Shown in pieces: positions 19,783-26,543 of a DNA stretch of 64,000 nucleotides. The notes beneath the pieces were generated by a model, which was not told the DNA's origin, did no database searches, and was given only the letters and a program-made list of their open reading frames with translations. This stretch comes from a virus. The stretch spans positions 1 to 64,000 of IMG/VR virus record IMGVR_UViG_3300047322_000252; one strand, 5' to 3'. The position numbers and the translations under genes were made by a program. The stretch's first letter is position 1; every line of letters begins with the position of its first letter.

Positions 19783-20014
19783 TGGCTTCCTTCGGATGGT
19801 GGACGTCGGTGGGCGGTGGCCTGCTGGCCACCTCTCGGTAGTGGTCTTGCTCGTGGAACCAGGCATCGGCTGGTGTGGCCAGCCAGCCCAGGTGGTGTTT
19901 CCACCCGCACCGGCACCTCAGCCATACGCCGTCTTCCTGCGGGTCTGGCCAGCGGTACGTCAGCCAGACGTGGTGCTCGAACGGTCCGCTATCCAAAGCA
20001 GCGCTCGCACGCAT
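19772..20014 (-). CDS. hypothetical small protein with CxC/His cluster
   Basis: An 80-residue frame from ATG 20014; a TTG nearer the upstream stop would shorten it by five residues and reduce the overlap. The core (FEHHVWLTYRWPDPQEDGVWLRCRCGWKHHLGWL) is beta-rich with CRCG and many His/Trp residues, probably metal-binding. It resembles short phage proteins with paired W and C residues, but no family is known to me. Confidence 0.6.
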   Translation of the reverse strand: MRASAALDSGPFEHHVWLTYRWPDPQEDGVWLRCRCGWKHHLGWLATPADAWFHEQDHYREVASRPPPTDVHHPKEANAT

Positions 20015-20177
20015 ACTCGGCCTTGTCCGAGATCACCTCGAACGGGCCTCCCTGCCACTCGCTCTGAGCGTTGAGATCGACCCCGCACACGGTCACCCCG
20101 TTGCCGTGGCCGAGTGCTGGCAGGTGCAGCACCCGGTCGTCGTTGCCCATGAGGGCGACCGGGAACTCAATCGTCAC
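19989..20177 (-). CDS. small CG...CxxC protein
   Basis: A 62-residue protein from GTG 20177, overlapping the previous gene by 11 bases. NGVTVCGVDL and the final ACERCFG form a three-cysteine or four-ligand zinc site. The same pattern (VTACGITL ... CPDCG) occurs in the 20638-20895 gene, suggesting a repeated small family. Function unknown. Confidence 0.65.
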   Translation of the reverse strand: MTIEFPVALMGNDDRVLHLPALGHGNGVTVCGVDLNAQSEWQGGPFEVISDKAEYACERCFG

Positions 20178-20418
20178 GGTTCCAACCCAGCAGGCTGTTG
20201 GCCTCGTCCCAGAACGGCGCTGCGTAGTCGGTGGTCGTCTGCTCCGTGCCGTGGATGCACTGGACGGCCATGAGCACGAGGGCGTCGATCTGGGTGTGGA
20301 AGAGGGCGTCGGTCTGGTAGCGCCGGTAAGCCTCTACGTCGCCTACGCCGTTGTGGTCTGCCGCCATGTGCAGCAGTGCCTCGGTGAATCGTCTGGTGAA
20401 TCCCTGGGTGTCGAGCAT
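20167..20418 (-). CDS. hypothetical small helical protein
   Basis: An 83-residue protein from ATG 20418, which overlaps the upstream TGA. It is helical throughout (RRFTEALLHMAADHN, VEAYRRYQTDALFHTQIDALVLMAVQCIHG). No domain is recognised. It may be a helical-bundle adaptor. Confidence 0.65.
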   Translation of the reverse strand: MLDTQGFTRRFTEALLHMAADHNGVGDVEAYRRYQTDALFHTQIDALVLMAVQCIHGTEQTTTDYAAPFWDEANSLLGWNRDD

Positions 20419-20672
20419 CAGGACACGATAGGAGCGTCGTTGTTGCCCCTGGTCACCGCAGTAGCGGCGGTCGCCATCAACCTCGTGAGGCTGTGGTCCC
20501 GCCACTCCTGGTCAATGCCCTCACGCTTGCACGTCAGGATGTACTCAGGCACCCAGTGGCTGCTGGTCTGAACCGGCCCACCTCGGCGCAGAACGATCTC
20601 CGAGCACTCGTACGCCTCCAGGAGATCCATCACCGACTCAATCTGCTTTGGAAGCATCGCCTGACTGTACAT
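20418..20672 (-). CDS. hypothetical small protein
   Basis: An 84-residue frame from ATG 20672 (ATG 20657 is an alternative with less overlap). It starts with an amphipathic helix (KQIESVMDLLEAYECSEIVLRRGG) and ends with a basic helical region. The upstream gene's end overlaps by 20-35 bases. No family is recognised. Confidence 0.55.
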   Translation of the reverse strand: MYSQAMLPKQIESVMDLLEAYECSEIVLRRGGPVQTSSHWVPEYILTCKREGIDQEWRDHSLTRLMATAATAVTRGNNDAPIVS

Positions 20673-20895
20673 GGTTCTGACCCATGAACAAGGGCCTTAG
20701 CTTGTCGAGCGGCCAGTCGTAGTCACCGCAGTCAGGGCAGGTTGCGACCCCACGCCTCAGGGAAAGGTTGGGCATCCGGGCGGCTGTCGAGCGGTCCACC
20801 AGCAGGGTGATTCCGCACGCTGTCACCAAGACCTGGTTCCCCTGATAGCAGACTCGATGTGACGTCCTGGACGGGGAGGGTGATGCCGTCGTCAT
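20638..20895 (-). CDS. small CG...CxxC protein
   Basis: An 85-residue frame from ATG 20895. The clear coding part is from about residue 10 (HRVCYQGNQVLVTACGITLLVDRS) through CPDCGDYDW. The VTACGITL ... CPDCG pattern matches the 19989 gene, so both probably bind zinc. It overlaps the upstream 20732-21286 gene by 164 bases in the +1 frame, which is unusual. The start is therefore uncertain. Confidence 0.55.
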   Translation of the reverse strand: MTTASPSPSRTSHRVCYQGNQVLVTACGITLLVDRSTAARMPNLSLRRGVATCPDCGDYDWPLDKLRPLFMGQNHVQSGDASKAD

Positions 20896-21286
20896 CCTCG
20901 TCGTCCACCCACTCGTTGAAGACGACAACCTCGCTGTCCACCAGCCGCCACGTCTCTTTGATGACTCGGCACTCGTCGGACTCCTCGAAGAACTCGGTGT
21001 CGGTCACCCAGGCGTACTCACCGTAGATGTCGCTGCCGTCCTCCATGCGGTAGGTCACCCACTGCTTGCCCTCCATGAGGCGCTTGTTCTCGGCGTAGAG
21101 GGCACGAAGCTCCTCCCAGGCCCGAGCTAGCTGGTCGGCCAGGTGTGGGTCGGTGCGCTGGTTCTCCATGAGGCGCTGGAGATCACTGGCGATCTCCAGC
21201 ATCTCGTAGCTGTTCCAAATGGGGCGCTCGCCCTCCCGGTACTCGATCAGGCGCTCGCACTCCAACCGGGTGTGGTCCAGGTTCAT
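20732..21286 (-). CDS. hypothetical acidic protein with coiled coil
   Basis: A 184-residue frame from ATG 21286 (ATGA overlap). Residues 1-75 are helical and coiled-coil-like (ASDLQRLMENQ, LADQLARAWEELRALYAENKRLME). Residues 80-130 are beta-rich and acidic (SDIYGEYAWVTDTEFFEESDE). The last 50 residues look like a shadow of the next gene, so the true end may be near 20880. Function unknown. Confidence 0.65.
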   Translation of the reverse strand: MNLDHTRLECERLIEYREGERPIWNSYEMLEIASDLQRLMENQRTDPHLADQLARAWEELRALYAENKRLMEGKQWVTYRMEDGSDIYGEYAWVTDTEFFEESDECRVIKETWRLVDSEVVVFNEWVDDEDDDGITLPVQDVTSSLLSGEPGLGDSVRNHPAGGPLDSRPDAQPFPEAWGRNLP

Positions 21287-21660
21287 GCGGCGTCGTCCGG
21301 TACACGGTTGGCGGGCCACTTCGGCCAGCGGGAGGGAGGCTCGCCCAGCACCTCACGGACTAGCTCCGGGTTGGTCTGGCGCCGGAAGGCCAGTTCCTCG
21401 GGGAACAGTTCAAGCTGGCGCTTGAAGCCTTCTCGGTATAGCTCGTCCACGGTGGTGGACGTCTTCGACATGAAGAAGGCCGTGCCGCCGAGGGTGAAAC
21501 GGTGGTCCCAGGGATCGCTACCCAGGCAGTGCCACATGTGCTGCTTGCCATCCACGGCGGGGAGCCAGCACAGGTCGTCCGGGCAGAGCGGGTTCACCAG
21601 AAGGCACCCGTTCCACTTCTCGGGTACCTCGATCTTGGGTACGCCCCACTTCTCCTTCAT
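21283..21660 (-). CDS. hypothetical protein, leaderless start
   Basis: A 125-residue protein from ATG 21660, seven bases after TAGGAT on the minus strand. The N-terminal half is beta-rich with cysteines (NGCLLVNPLCPDDLCWLP, MWHCLGSDPWDHRF). The C-terminal half is helical and charged. It follows a terminator, so it begins a transcription unit of at least ten leftward genes. Confidence 0.65.
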   Translation of the reverse strand: MKEKWGVPKIEVPEKWNGCLLVNPLCPDDLCWLPAVDGKQHMWHCLGSDPWDHRFTLGGTAFFMSKTSTTVDELYREGFKRQLELFPEELAFRRQTNPELVREVLGEPPSRWPKWPANRVPDDAA

Positions 21661-21679
21661 ACTCAGAATCCTAACAGGA

Positions 21680-21703
21680 AGAGGGGGGCCGAAGCCCCCC
21701 TCT
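21680..21703 (-). terminator. terminator for leftward gene 21759-22037
   Basis: AGAGGGGGGC-CGAA-GCCCCCCTCT, ten perfect pairs, just downstream of the stop on the minus strand. Confidence 0.8.
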
Positions 21704-21758
21704 CACCGCATGCCCCAACTCACCCCGAGGCCTCCAGGAGGAGACAGGGGGCACAGTA

Positions 21759-22037
21759 CTACGGATTCAGAACCTCGTACACCCCGTATCGGGCGACCCG
21801 GAGCTTCATGATGATCTCGGCCTCGTCCACGCCCAGGTTCCGCAGCACCATGCGGGCCTCCGCTGAACCGGGCACGGTCACGTTCTGGATGAGTTCACCT
21901 TGCAGCAGGGTCGTGGCCAGAGTGACCGAGCGGGTCCACACGCAGGTGAAGGGCGGGGTCCCGATGTGAAGGCGGGGCGTCACGCTCGTGTAGCCCTTCT
22001 CCAGGTCGGCGGCGATGAAGTCGTCAGGCGTTTGCAT
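21759..22037 (-). CDS. hypothetical protein, leaderless start
   Basis: A 92-residue protein from ATG 22037, six bases after TATCAT on the minus strand. It has a helical start, a beta-rich middle (TSVTPRLHIGTPPFTCVWTRSVTLATTLLQG) and a C-terminal helix pair (EARMVLRNLGVDEAEIIMKLRV). It is transcribed alone, ending at the terminator at 21680-21703. No family is recognised. Confidence 0.65.
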   Translation of the reverse strand: MQTPDDFIAADLEKGYTSVTPRLHIGTPPFTCVWTRSVTLATTLLQGELIQNVTVPGSAEARMVLRNLGVDEAEIIMKLRVARYGVYEVLNP

Positions 22038-22055
22038 ACTGGTATGATAGCGGAT

Positions 22056-22110
22056 GACGGAGGGGCCGATACACCAAACCATGGCGGGGGAGGGGAGCGG
22101 CCCCTCCGTC
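22056..22110. repeat. 12-base inverted repeat with 31-base spacer
   Basis: GACGGAGGGGCC (22056-22067) and GGCCCCTCCGTC (22099-22110) are perfectly complementary. The right arm overlaps the tRNA-like element that follows. Confidence 0.6.
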
Positions 22111-22171
22111 AGTTCTGGGGCGTTCCCTCAGGAGAGGGCTGATCAGGCGGGTTCGATTCCCGTACGCTCCG
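22094..22171 (+). other. tRNA-like element or tRNA 3'-half remnant
   Basis: A perfect T-arm, GCGGG-TTCGATT-CCCGT (22147-22163), is followed by ACGCTCC, which pairs with GGAGCG at 22094-22099. CTCAGGA resembles an anticodon loop (CAG). The anticodon stem and D-arm do not form properly and U8 is missing, so this is not a normal tRNA. It could be a decayed tRNA or a tRNA-derived attachment site. Confidence 0.35.
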
Positions 22172-22177
22172 CTGAAC

Positions 22178-22195
22178 CTCCCCCCAATCGGGGAG
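22178..22195 (-). terminator. small hairpin downstream of the ParB-like gene
   Basis: CTCCCC/GGGGAG with a 6-base loop, four bases after the stop of the leftward gene. Confidence 0.5.
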
Positions 22196-22198
22196 AAG

Positions 22199-22654
22199 TT
22201 ACTGCGCCCGGCCCCAACCGCCCTTGACCCGGATGCCGGTGAACTGGCGCCCTTCCAGGAGCGCCGCCGTGGCCCGGTGGTGGCCGCTGAGCAGCATGTG
22301 CGTCTCCGGGCAGCCCTCGCACTCCGAGCGGCTGTAGACGACGGGGAAGCGGTTCCCAGGCTCGTGCTCGTTGGCGAAGAGCTTGCCCGATGACTGGTTC
22401 TCGGGGTTCATGTAGTGGGCCACGCCCTCCCGGGTCACCCACGACTGCGTCGAGTGGACCTCTCGGGGGTCGATCTGCTCCGTCTCGGGCGTGCCCCGGA
22501 GGGCCTTGTGGACCAGGTCCTCGTCGTAGGGCATCTGGCGCTTCGAGCGCCCCGCAGCGGGGAAGGGCGGCGTGGTCTTGCCTGCCGACCCCTCGGGGAA
22601 CAGCGAGGACATGCCGCCGCCGTAGAACTTCCCGAACTGATCAGGCTGGAGCAT
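22199..22654 (-). CDS. ParB/sulfiredoxin-like nuclease-fold protein
   Basis: A 151-residue protein. The C-terminal part has the ParB-N signature: ...HMLLSGHHRATAALLEGRQFTGIRVKGG, with G-H-H-R in the place of the family GxHR loop. The N-terminal half is basic and Pro-rich. ParB-like domains bind or cleave nucleotides or DNA; many phage versions are free-standing and of unknown role. ATG 22654 lies directly after the stop of the upstream gene, so the two are an operon. Confidence 0.75.
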   Translation of the reverse strand: MLQPDQFGKFYGGGMSSLFPEGSAGKTTPPFPAAGRSKRQMPYDEDLVHKALRGTPETEQIDPREVHSTQSWVTREGVAHYMNPENQSSGKLFANEHEPGNRFPVVYSRSECEGCPETHMLLSGHHRATAALLEGRQFTGIRVKGGWGRAQ

Positions 22655-22655
22655 G

Positions 22656-23708
22656 TCAGTCCTTCCAGATCTTCACCGTGGTCTTCTCAGTGGTGTCCAA
22701 GGGTAGACCTTCTGGCCCCTTGATGTGGGGTGCTATGTAAACAGGGCGCCGGAACTGCCTGCCCTCGCCTACGGCCTGTTGGCGCCAGTGGCCCTTGACG
22801 ATCCACCGCTTGGTCCACTCGACGGTCCTGGGCTGGCCTGTTGGGGGCCGGTGGCGGGCGTGGATGTTGACCAGGCGCACGTTGTGGTTCAGCGGGATCG
22901 AGATCTTCTTGCGGTCGATCCTCTTCTGCACCGGCCGGATGGGGCCAGCGGTGGTCGTGCTGACCAGGTTCTCCTGTTGTGACAGCAGGAAGAAGGCGGC
23001 GAGGATGCGCCGGTCCTCTTCCAGCGTGGCCTTCTGGTGCTCCGTGGCCCCCTTGGGGGCGAACTGGCCGCTCGTGTCGAACCCGAAAGGCCAGTCGGTG
23101 CGGCCCAGGGGTTGCCACACCTCCCACTTGCGCCAGAACGCCACCGACACGCCATTGCCCCGGAGACGAAACTCATCGCCTTCCTGGGCGTCGGCAATGA
23201 GCTTCTTCACCTCGTCCGAGAACTGGTCGTTGGTCAGCATGTCCTTGGTATCGACCCATCCGCCCCGCAGGCGCAGGGGGTCGTCCTGTGGGGTCATCTT
23301 GACGGCGCCATCGACTCGTGTCTCTGTTGACACATCAAACTGGCACGGCCCCCACTGCATGGCCTGGAGATCGATCTGGTGGTCCTCCACTCGGGAGTCC
23401 ATGCCCCACAGGGGCTTGGCGAAGAACACCATCCCCGCCCGGGACGGCACCATCTCGTCGGTGAGGGTGGTGGGCGGCAGGTTCTGGTACGCCGCCTGGA
23501 GCAGGTCGCACATGTCCTCGCTGACCCACCACAGTTCGGCCTCGGCCAGTTCCTCGAACATCCACTGGAGCGACTTCAACTGGTAGTCGGGGTTGGCTTC
23601 ATACTGCGGAGCCTGGCCGGTGGAGTACAACCGAGCCATCCGGCTCAGGTTCTCCATCATCTCGATCCGGACTTCCGGGACCATGACGGGGCGCACGATC
23701 AGTGCCAT
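22656..23708 (-). CDS. actinophage/plasmid family protein with HWRxQ C-terminal motif (paralog 1)
   Basis: A 350-residue protein from ATG 23708, overlapping the upstream gene by ten bases. The C-terminus (KRWIVKGHWRQQAVGEGRQFRRPVYI, then IKGPEGLPL and KIWKD) is shared with the 26544-27419 protein. I recall this ending from uncharacterised proteins of Streptomyces and mycobacterial plasmids and phages. The rest is alpha/beta without recognisable catalytic motifs. The two paralogs face away from each other across about 3 kb. Confidence 0.75.
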   Translation of the reverse strand: MALIVRPVMVPEVRIEMMENLSRMARLYSTGQAPQYEANPDYQLKSLQWMFEELAEAELWWVSEDMCDLLQAAYQNLPPTTLTDEMVPSRAGMVFFAKPLWGMDSRVEDHQIDLQAMQWGPCQFDVSTETRVDGAVKMTPQDDPLRLRGGWVDTKDMLTNDQFSDEVKKLIADAQEGDEFRLRGNGVSVAFWRKWEVWQPLGRTDWPFGFDTSGQFAPKGATEHQKATLEEDRRILAAFFLLSQQENLVSTTTAGPIRPVQKRIDRKKISIPLNHNVRLVNIHARHRPPTGQPRTVEWTKRWIVKGHWRQQAVGEGRQFRRPVYIAPHIKGPEGLPLDTTEKTTVKIWKD

Positions 23709-23977
23709 TCGATGACCTCCATGGCCTCGGCTAGACGGAGTGGGAAGCATTGGCGTAGCTCGTAGAAGCCGTGGCACACCGGCTCGACGGCCTCGCCCAG
23801 GTGGTGGTGGCAGGGGATGACGCCCTCGCCCTTGGCGCAGATGGCGATCATCTCTTCCCGGCGCTCGACGGACACCGGGCTGTTGCCCCCGAAGATGCAG
23901 GTGTCACAACGGCGCTTGCGGATGTGGACCTTGTTGTCCACGAAGACCTTGTGCGTGCGGAACCGGCGCTCACCCAT
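23699..23977 (-). CDS. small cysteine-rich protein of an actinophage family
   Basis: A 92-residue protein from ATG 23977. CDTCIFGGNSP, then EGVIPCHHHLGEAVEPVCHGFYE match a common actinophage pattern (CxxCxFxxxxP...IxCHxxL...VCxGF). Four Cys and a His likely hold zinc or an iron-sulfur cluster. Function is unknown despite wide distribution. It is coupled to the 22656-23708 gene. Confidence 0.75.
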   Translation of the reverse strand: MGERRFRTHKVFVDNKVHIRKRRCDTCIFGGNSPVSVERREEMIAICAKGEGVIPCHHHLGEAVEPVCHGFYELRQCFPLRLAEAMEVIEWH

Positions 23978-24338
23978 CTCCCACCTTGATCCCCATGTCG
24001 GCCACCAGCTTCGGGCAGCCCACGTTGACCAGGTGCATGGCCTGGGCCAGCAGGTAGGGGTTGGCGCCGAGGGTGTTGACCAGGGCCTGGATCTTCCCCG
24101 GCCCCTTGCAGGACTCCTTGACGATCTGGAGCAGTGCTGCCAGGTCCTCTTGGGCGATAGGCCCGCCGTTGGGCGCCACAAGCTGTCGGTCGGCCACCAT
24201 GGCGGCTGCCGTGTGGGTCACAGCGTCCTCGTTGTAGGGAGGGATGCTGGAGACGGCGTTGTCACCACCGCAGGAGACGCAGAGCAGTGCCGACAAGGCA
24301 ATAGCGGCGGCGATGCACAGGGCGAGGAGGCTTCTCAT
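23970..24338 (-). CDS. putative secreted or lipid-anchored protein
   Basis: A 122-residue protein starting at ATG 24338 within the reverse copy of the dispersed repeat. The N-terminus is a signal peptide (MRSLLALCIAAAIALSALL) leading to CVSCGGD, where the second Cys could be lipid-modified, though the lipobox is atypical. The mature part is helical (EDLAALLQIVKESC, LVNTLGANPYLLAQAMHL). The role outside the cell is unknown. Confidence 0.65.
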   Translation of the reverse strand: MRSLLALCIAAAIALSALLCVSCGGDNAVSSIPPYNEDAVTHTAAAMVADRQLVAPNGGPIAQEDLAALLQIVKESCKGPGKIQALVNTLGANPYLLAQAMHLVNVGCPKLVADMGIKVGDG

Positions 24339-24351
24339 GTCAGTGTCAATG
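24338..24351 (-). repeat. dispersed 14-base repeat, copy 11, over a start codon
   Basis: Exact CATTGACACTGACA on the minus strand. Its last bases run into ATG 24338, and a TACCAT -10-like element overlaps its front. Confidence 0.8.
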
Positions 24352-24361
24352 GTACTGCACC

Positions 24362-24718
24362 CTAAGACTCCGGGGATGGGTCTTTCGGCGCATACTTGTT
24401 GCCGAAGTCCTTGATGGCCTCGGCCAGCTTGTCCCGGTCGGCGTCGTTCTCCATGTTGCACTCGATGATCAGGTCGGCCACTCGGACCAGGCGCTCTGGC
24501 ACCTTGGTACCGGGCCGCACCACGGCCAGGATGGGCTTGTTCAGCATGATGCACATGCCCAACTCGACGCAGAACTTGATGTCCGGGTCACCATCGGGCA
24601 CGAGGCTCAGCGTGATGACCGAGTCCTTGATCATGCCAGGCAGCGTCTCAGCGGTGTGGGCCACCCAGGCCTTGGCGTCCGGGTCGTTCCAGGGGTCCTG
24701 CGAGCGGCGCTTAGCCAT
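24362..24718 (-). CDS. nucleoside 2-deoxyribosyltransferase/TIR-like Rossmann protein (tentative)
   Basis: A 118-residue protein from ATG 24718, overlapping the upstream gene by eight bases. DSVITLSLVPDGDPDIKFCVELGMCIMLNKPILAVVRPGTKVPERLVRVAD matches a small Rossmann family with ELG...KPI..VV.PG, similar to nucleoside deoxyribosyltransferase or TIR-like folds. A metabolite such as a nucleotide derivative could be its ligand. Catalytic residues cannot be assigned with certainty. Confidence 0.6.
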   Translation of the reverse strand: MAKRRSQDPWNDPDAKAWVAHTAETLPGMIKDSVITLSLVPDGDPDIKFCVELGMCIMLNKPILAVVRPGTKVPERLVRVADLIIECNMENDADRDKLAEAIKDFGNKYAPKDPSPES

Positions 24719-25373
24719 TGAGGCCTTCTCTCTTGTCCAGGTCGTAGAGAAGCGAGTCAAGCTCCTCGATGGCGTCTTGCATGTCCATCTTGTCGTTGGC
24801 CCTGTCCCATGCTCTGACAACACGCTCGCATAGGTCGATCAGTTCCTTGCGGCTGCGCACCACCTCGGCCTTGGCTGCCTCCGGGCTGAACAGGTTCATC
24901 ATCTGCCCGATCACCTGGAGGAAGAGCCGGGCCATCTTGGACGTGCGCTCATGCCCGCCACGCTGGATGAAGTTCTCCCACAGCGGCCCGATGCCGGGTA
25001 CCCGCATAGCGAGGGCCATGGCCTCCTGGTCGATCCGGGCCAGTTCGATGCTCTCCCGGCGAGCCATCTCCTCGGCCACCTTCTTCTGGCTGTCGAAGAA
25101 ACCGTGAGGGATGTGCTGGTCCAGGGGGTTCTGCTGCGGGAGGCCGTGGGAGTGGCCGTACTGACGGGTGTCCGGGAAGCGTTGCCCGTACTGCTCGTAC
25201 ATCTCCAGCATCCGCCGCTCGATCTCGGCGTAGTCCAGCTTGTCGATGCCGGTCAGTTCGCCTTTCAGGCAGTTGACCTTGGTGACGAAGTTGACCGAGT
25301 CAGAGGGCAGGTTGGTAGCGATGACGGGGCAGACAGTGCAGCCCTTGCAGGCGACATCCTTGATCGTGCCCAT
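24711..25373 (-). CDS. hypothetical helical protein with N-terminal cysteine cluster
   Basis: A 220-residue protein from ATG 25373. CKGCTVCP near the N-terminus and a further Cys (VNCLKGEL) suggest metal binding. The rest is helical, with a coiled-coil-like centre and a C-terminal acidic helix (AIEELDSLLYDLDKREG). No family is recognised. It lies three bases after the upstream stop. Confidence 0.65.
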   Translation of the reverse strand: MGTIKDVACKGCTVCPVIATNLPSDSVNFVTKVNCLKGELTGIDKLDYAEIERRMLEMYEQYGQRFPDTRQYGHSHGLPQQNPLDQHIPHGFFDSQKKVAEEMARRESIELARIDQEAMALAMRVPGIGPLWENFIQRGGHERTSKMARLFLQVIGQMMNLFSPEAAKAEVVRSRKELIDLCERVVRAWDRANDKMDMQDAIEELDSLLYDLDKREGLNG

Positions 25374-25376
25374 TCA

Positions 25377-25607
25377 TCATCCCCGGTGCCCGATGTGGGG
25401 GGCACGCTCCATGTGGTCGGCCAGGATGGTGGCCACCAAGGCGATGTCAGCACCAAGCTCCATGAGGCGCTGCTCCAGATGTGCGTTGGTGTTGGCGAGG
25501 CGGTTGGGGTAGCTGTCGTAGTCCTGGAGGACCCGGGCTTCTAGTTCACCCGCCTTGGCCCGCAGCACTCGCACCGCACGATCTACGGGAAGTCGTTCGT
25601 CAGGCAT
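25377..25607 (-). CDS. hypothetical helical protein
   Basis: A 76-residue protein from ATG 25607, overlapping the ribbon-helix-helix gene by eight bases. Two long helices (RAVRVLRAKAGELEARVLQDY and LEQRLMELGADIALVATILADHME) suggest a dimeric bundle. No family is recognised. Confidence 0.65.
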   Translation of the reverse strand: MPDERLPVDRAVRVLRAKAGELEARVLQDYDSYPNRLANTNAHLEQRLMELGADIALVATILADHMERAPHIGHRG

Positions 25608-25767
25608 TGTGCTCCTCCAGCCATAGCTCCATCACGTGTTCTATCAACCAGGTGCGACTGACCACCCGGGATTCGGCCTCGGTGTCGATGCGTTCCAGCA
25701 GGTCAGGGTCGATTCGCAGGGTGACGTAGGAGCGGCCATCTCGGGCCTTCACAGATCGTCCGGGCAT
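25600..25767 (-). CDS. ribbon-helix-helix DNA-binding protein
   Basis: A 55-residue protein from ATG 25767. DGRSYVTLRIDPDLLERIDTEAESRVVSRTWLIEHVMELWLEE is a complete ribbon-helix-helix domain: beta strand SYVTLRI, helix, turn SRTW, helix. It is the third such protein in the window and the only one in the leftward block. It may act as a local repressor. Confidence 0.8.
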   Translation of the reverse strand: MPGRSVKARDGRSYVTLRIDPDLLERIDTEAESRVVSRTWLIEHVMELWLEEHNA

Positions 25768-25774
25768 GGCTCTC

Positions 25775-26137
25775 CTATCCGAGCAGGTAGACGAAGAAGG
25801 CCCTCGTCTGGTCCACCCAGGCGTTGTAGTAGGGGATGGCAGCGATGGGGATACTGCCATTGGGGGCCATCGCTTCCAGGGCAGCCGAGCACACGTCGTC
25901 GGCTGACAGCATGGGTCGGGCCTTGGGCGGTCGGCCCATGCGCTTGCCGCTCGTTCCGCCACTCGTCCGAGGCGTGCCATCGGGCCTGCGGGACGTCCCC
26001 TTGATGCCGTGGTTGTGGTACATGTGCAGGCCCATGTGCTGGGGGTGCTTCCAACCGGGCCGATCCTCGCAGCCCGGTTCCTTGCAGTGGAACAGGCCGT
26101 CGTCGTCTCGCTGGTACTTGGCCTGGGTTTGGGTCAT
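25775..26137 (-). CDS. C2H2-like zinc finger and AT-hook DNA-binding protein
   Basis: A 120-residue protein from ATG 26137. FHCKEPGCEDRPGWKHPQHMGLHMYHNHGIKG has the C-x4-C...H-x4-H spacing of a C2H2-type finger. KRMGRPPKARP is an AT-hook (GRP core with flanking basics). Both are DNA-binding elements. The C-terminal 40 residues are helical. It probably binds DNA; the target is unknown. It is rare to see both in such a small phage protein. Confidence 0.7.
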   Translation of the reverse strand: MTQTQAKYQRDDDGLFHCKEPGCEDRPGWKHPQHMGLHMYHNHGIKGTSRRPDGTPRTSGGTSGKRMGRPPKARPMLSADDVCSAALEAMAPNGSIPIAAIPYYNAWVDQTRAFFVYLLG

Positions 26138-26448
26138 CCGGCCCTCTTCGCAGTGCCGTTCCTCGGCTTCCGGTTCCTGATCGCCAGCAGGGCCAGACGA
26201 AACTCGTCCTTGGTGGGGAAGTTGCCGCCCCACTCCTGGAGGTAGCCCTCGGGGTAGATGTAGGTCCGGTAGTTGAGGAAGCCGGTGCTGTCCCACATCT
26301 CTCGCCGCTCTGATCCGCACCGCTCGCAGCGCAGGGTCATCGGCGTACCGGAGACGCCATCGGCAGCCCAATCGGAGTCAGCCTCAAACCAGGCGTGTCC
26401 GATGGTTCTGCACCGGGTGTAATCGACTGTCAGGTCCTCGATGGGCAA
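26134..26448 (-). CDS. actinophage zinc protein with CxxCG and YPxGY motifs
   Basis: A 104-residue protein from TTG 26448, with GAGGAG seven bases upstream. CERCGSERREMWDSTGFLNYRTYIYPEGY is a pattern I know from small actinophage proteins (CxxCxxxR...G...RxYxYPxGY). It likely binds zinc. The N-terminus is acidic with aromatic residues. It is the first gene of the leftward block. A promoter should lie in the 95-base divergent region, where GGTACCATTTACACAG resembles a weak repeat. Confidence 0.65.
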   Translation of the reverse strand: MPIEDLTVDYTRCRTIGHAWFEADSDWAADGVSGTPMTLRCERCGSERREMWDSTGFLNYRTYIYPEGYLQEWGGNFPTKDEFRLALLAIRNRKPRNGTAKRAG

Positions 26449-26543
26449 GGCCGCTCCTCTCGCTGTGTAAATGGTACCGTACCCGTTGAAAGTATGCCAC
26501 CACTTTGCTACACTTCCCCCCACCCTGACGCAAGGAAGTTTCC
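26449..26543. promoter_or_regulatory. divergent intergenic promoter region
   Basis: The only sequence between leftward gene 26134-26448 and rightward gene 26544-27419, so it must hold or border promoters for both. TACGGT/TACCAT on the minus strand and TATGCC/TACACT on the plus strand are -10 candidates. Confidence 0.5.
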
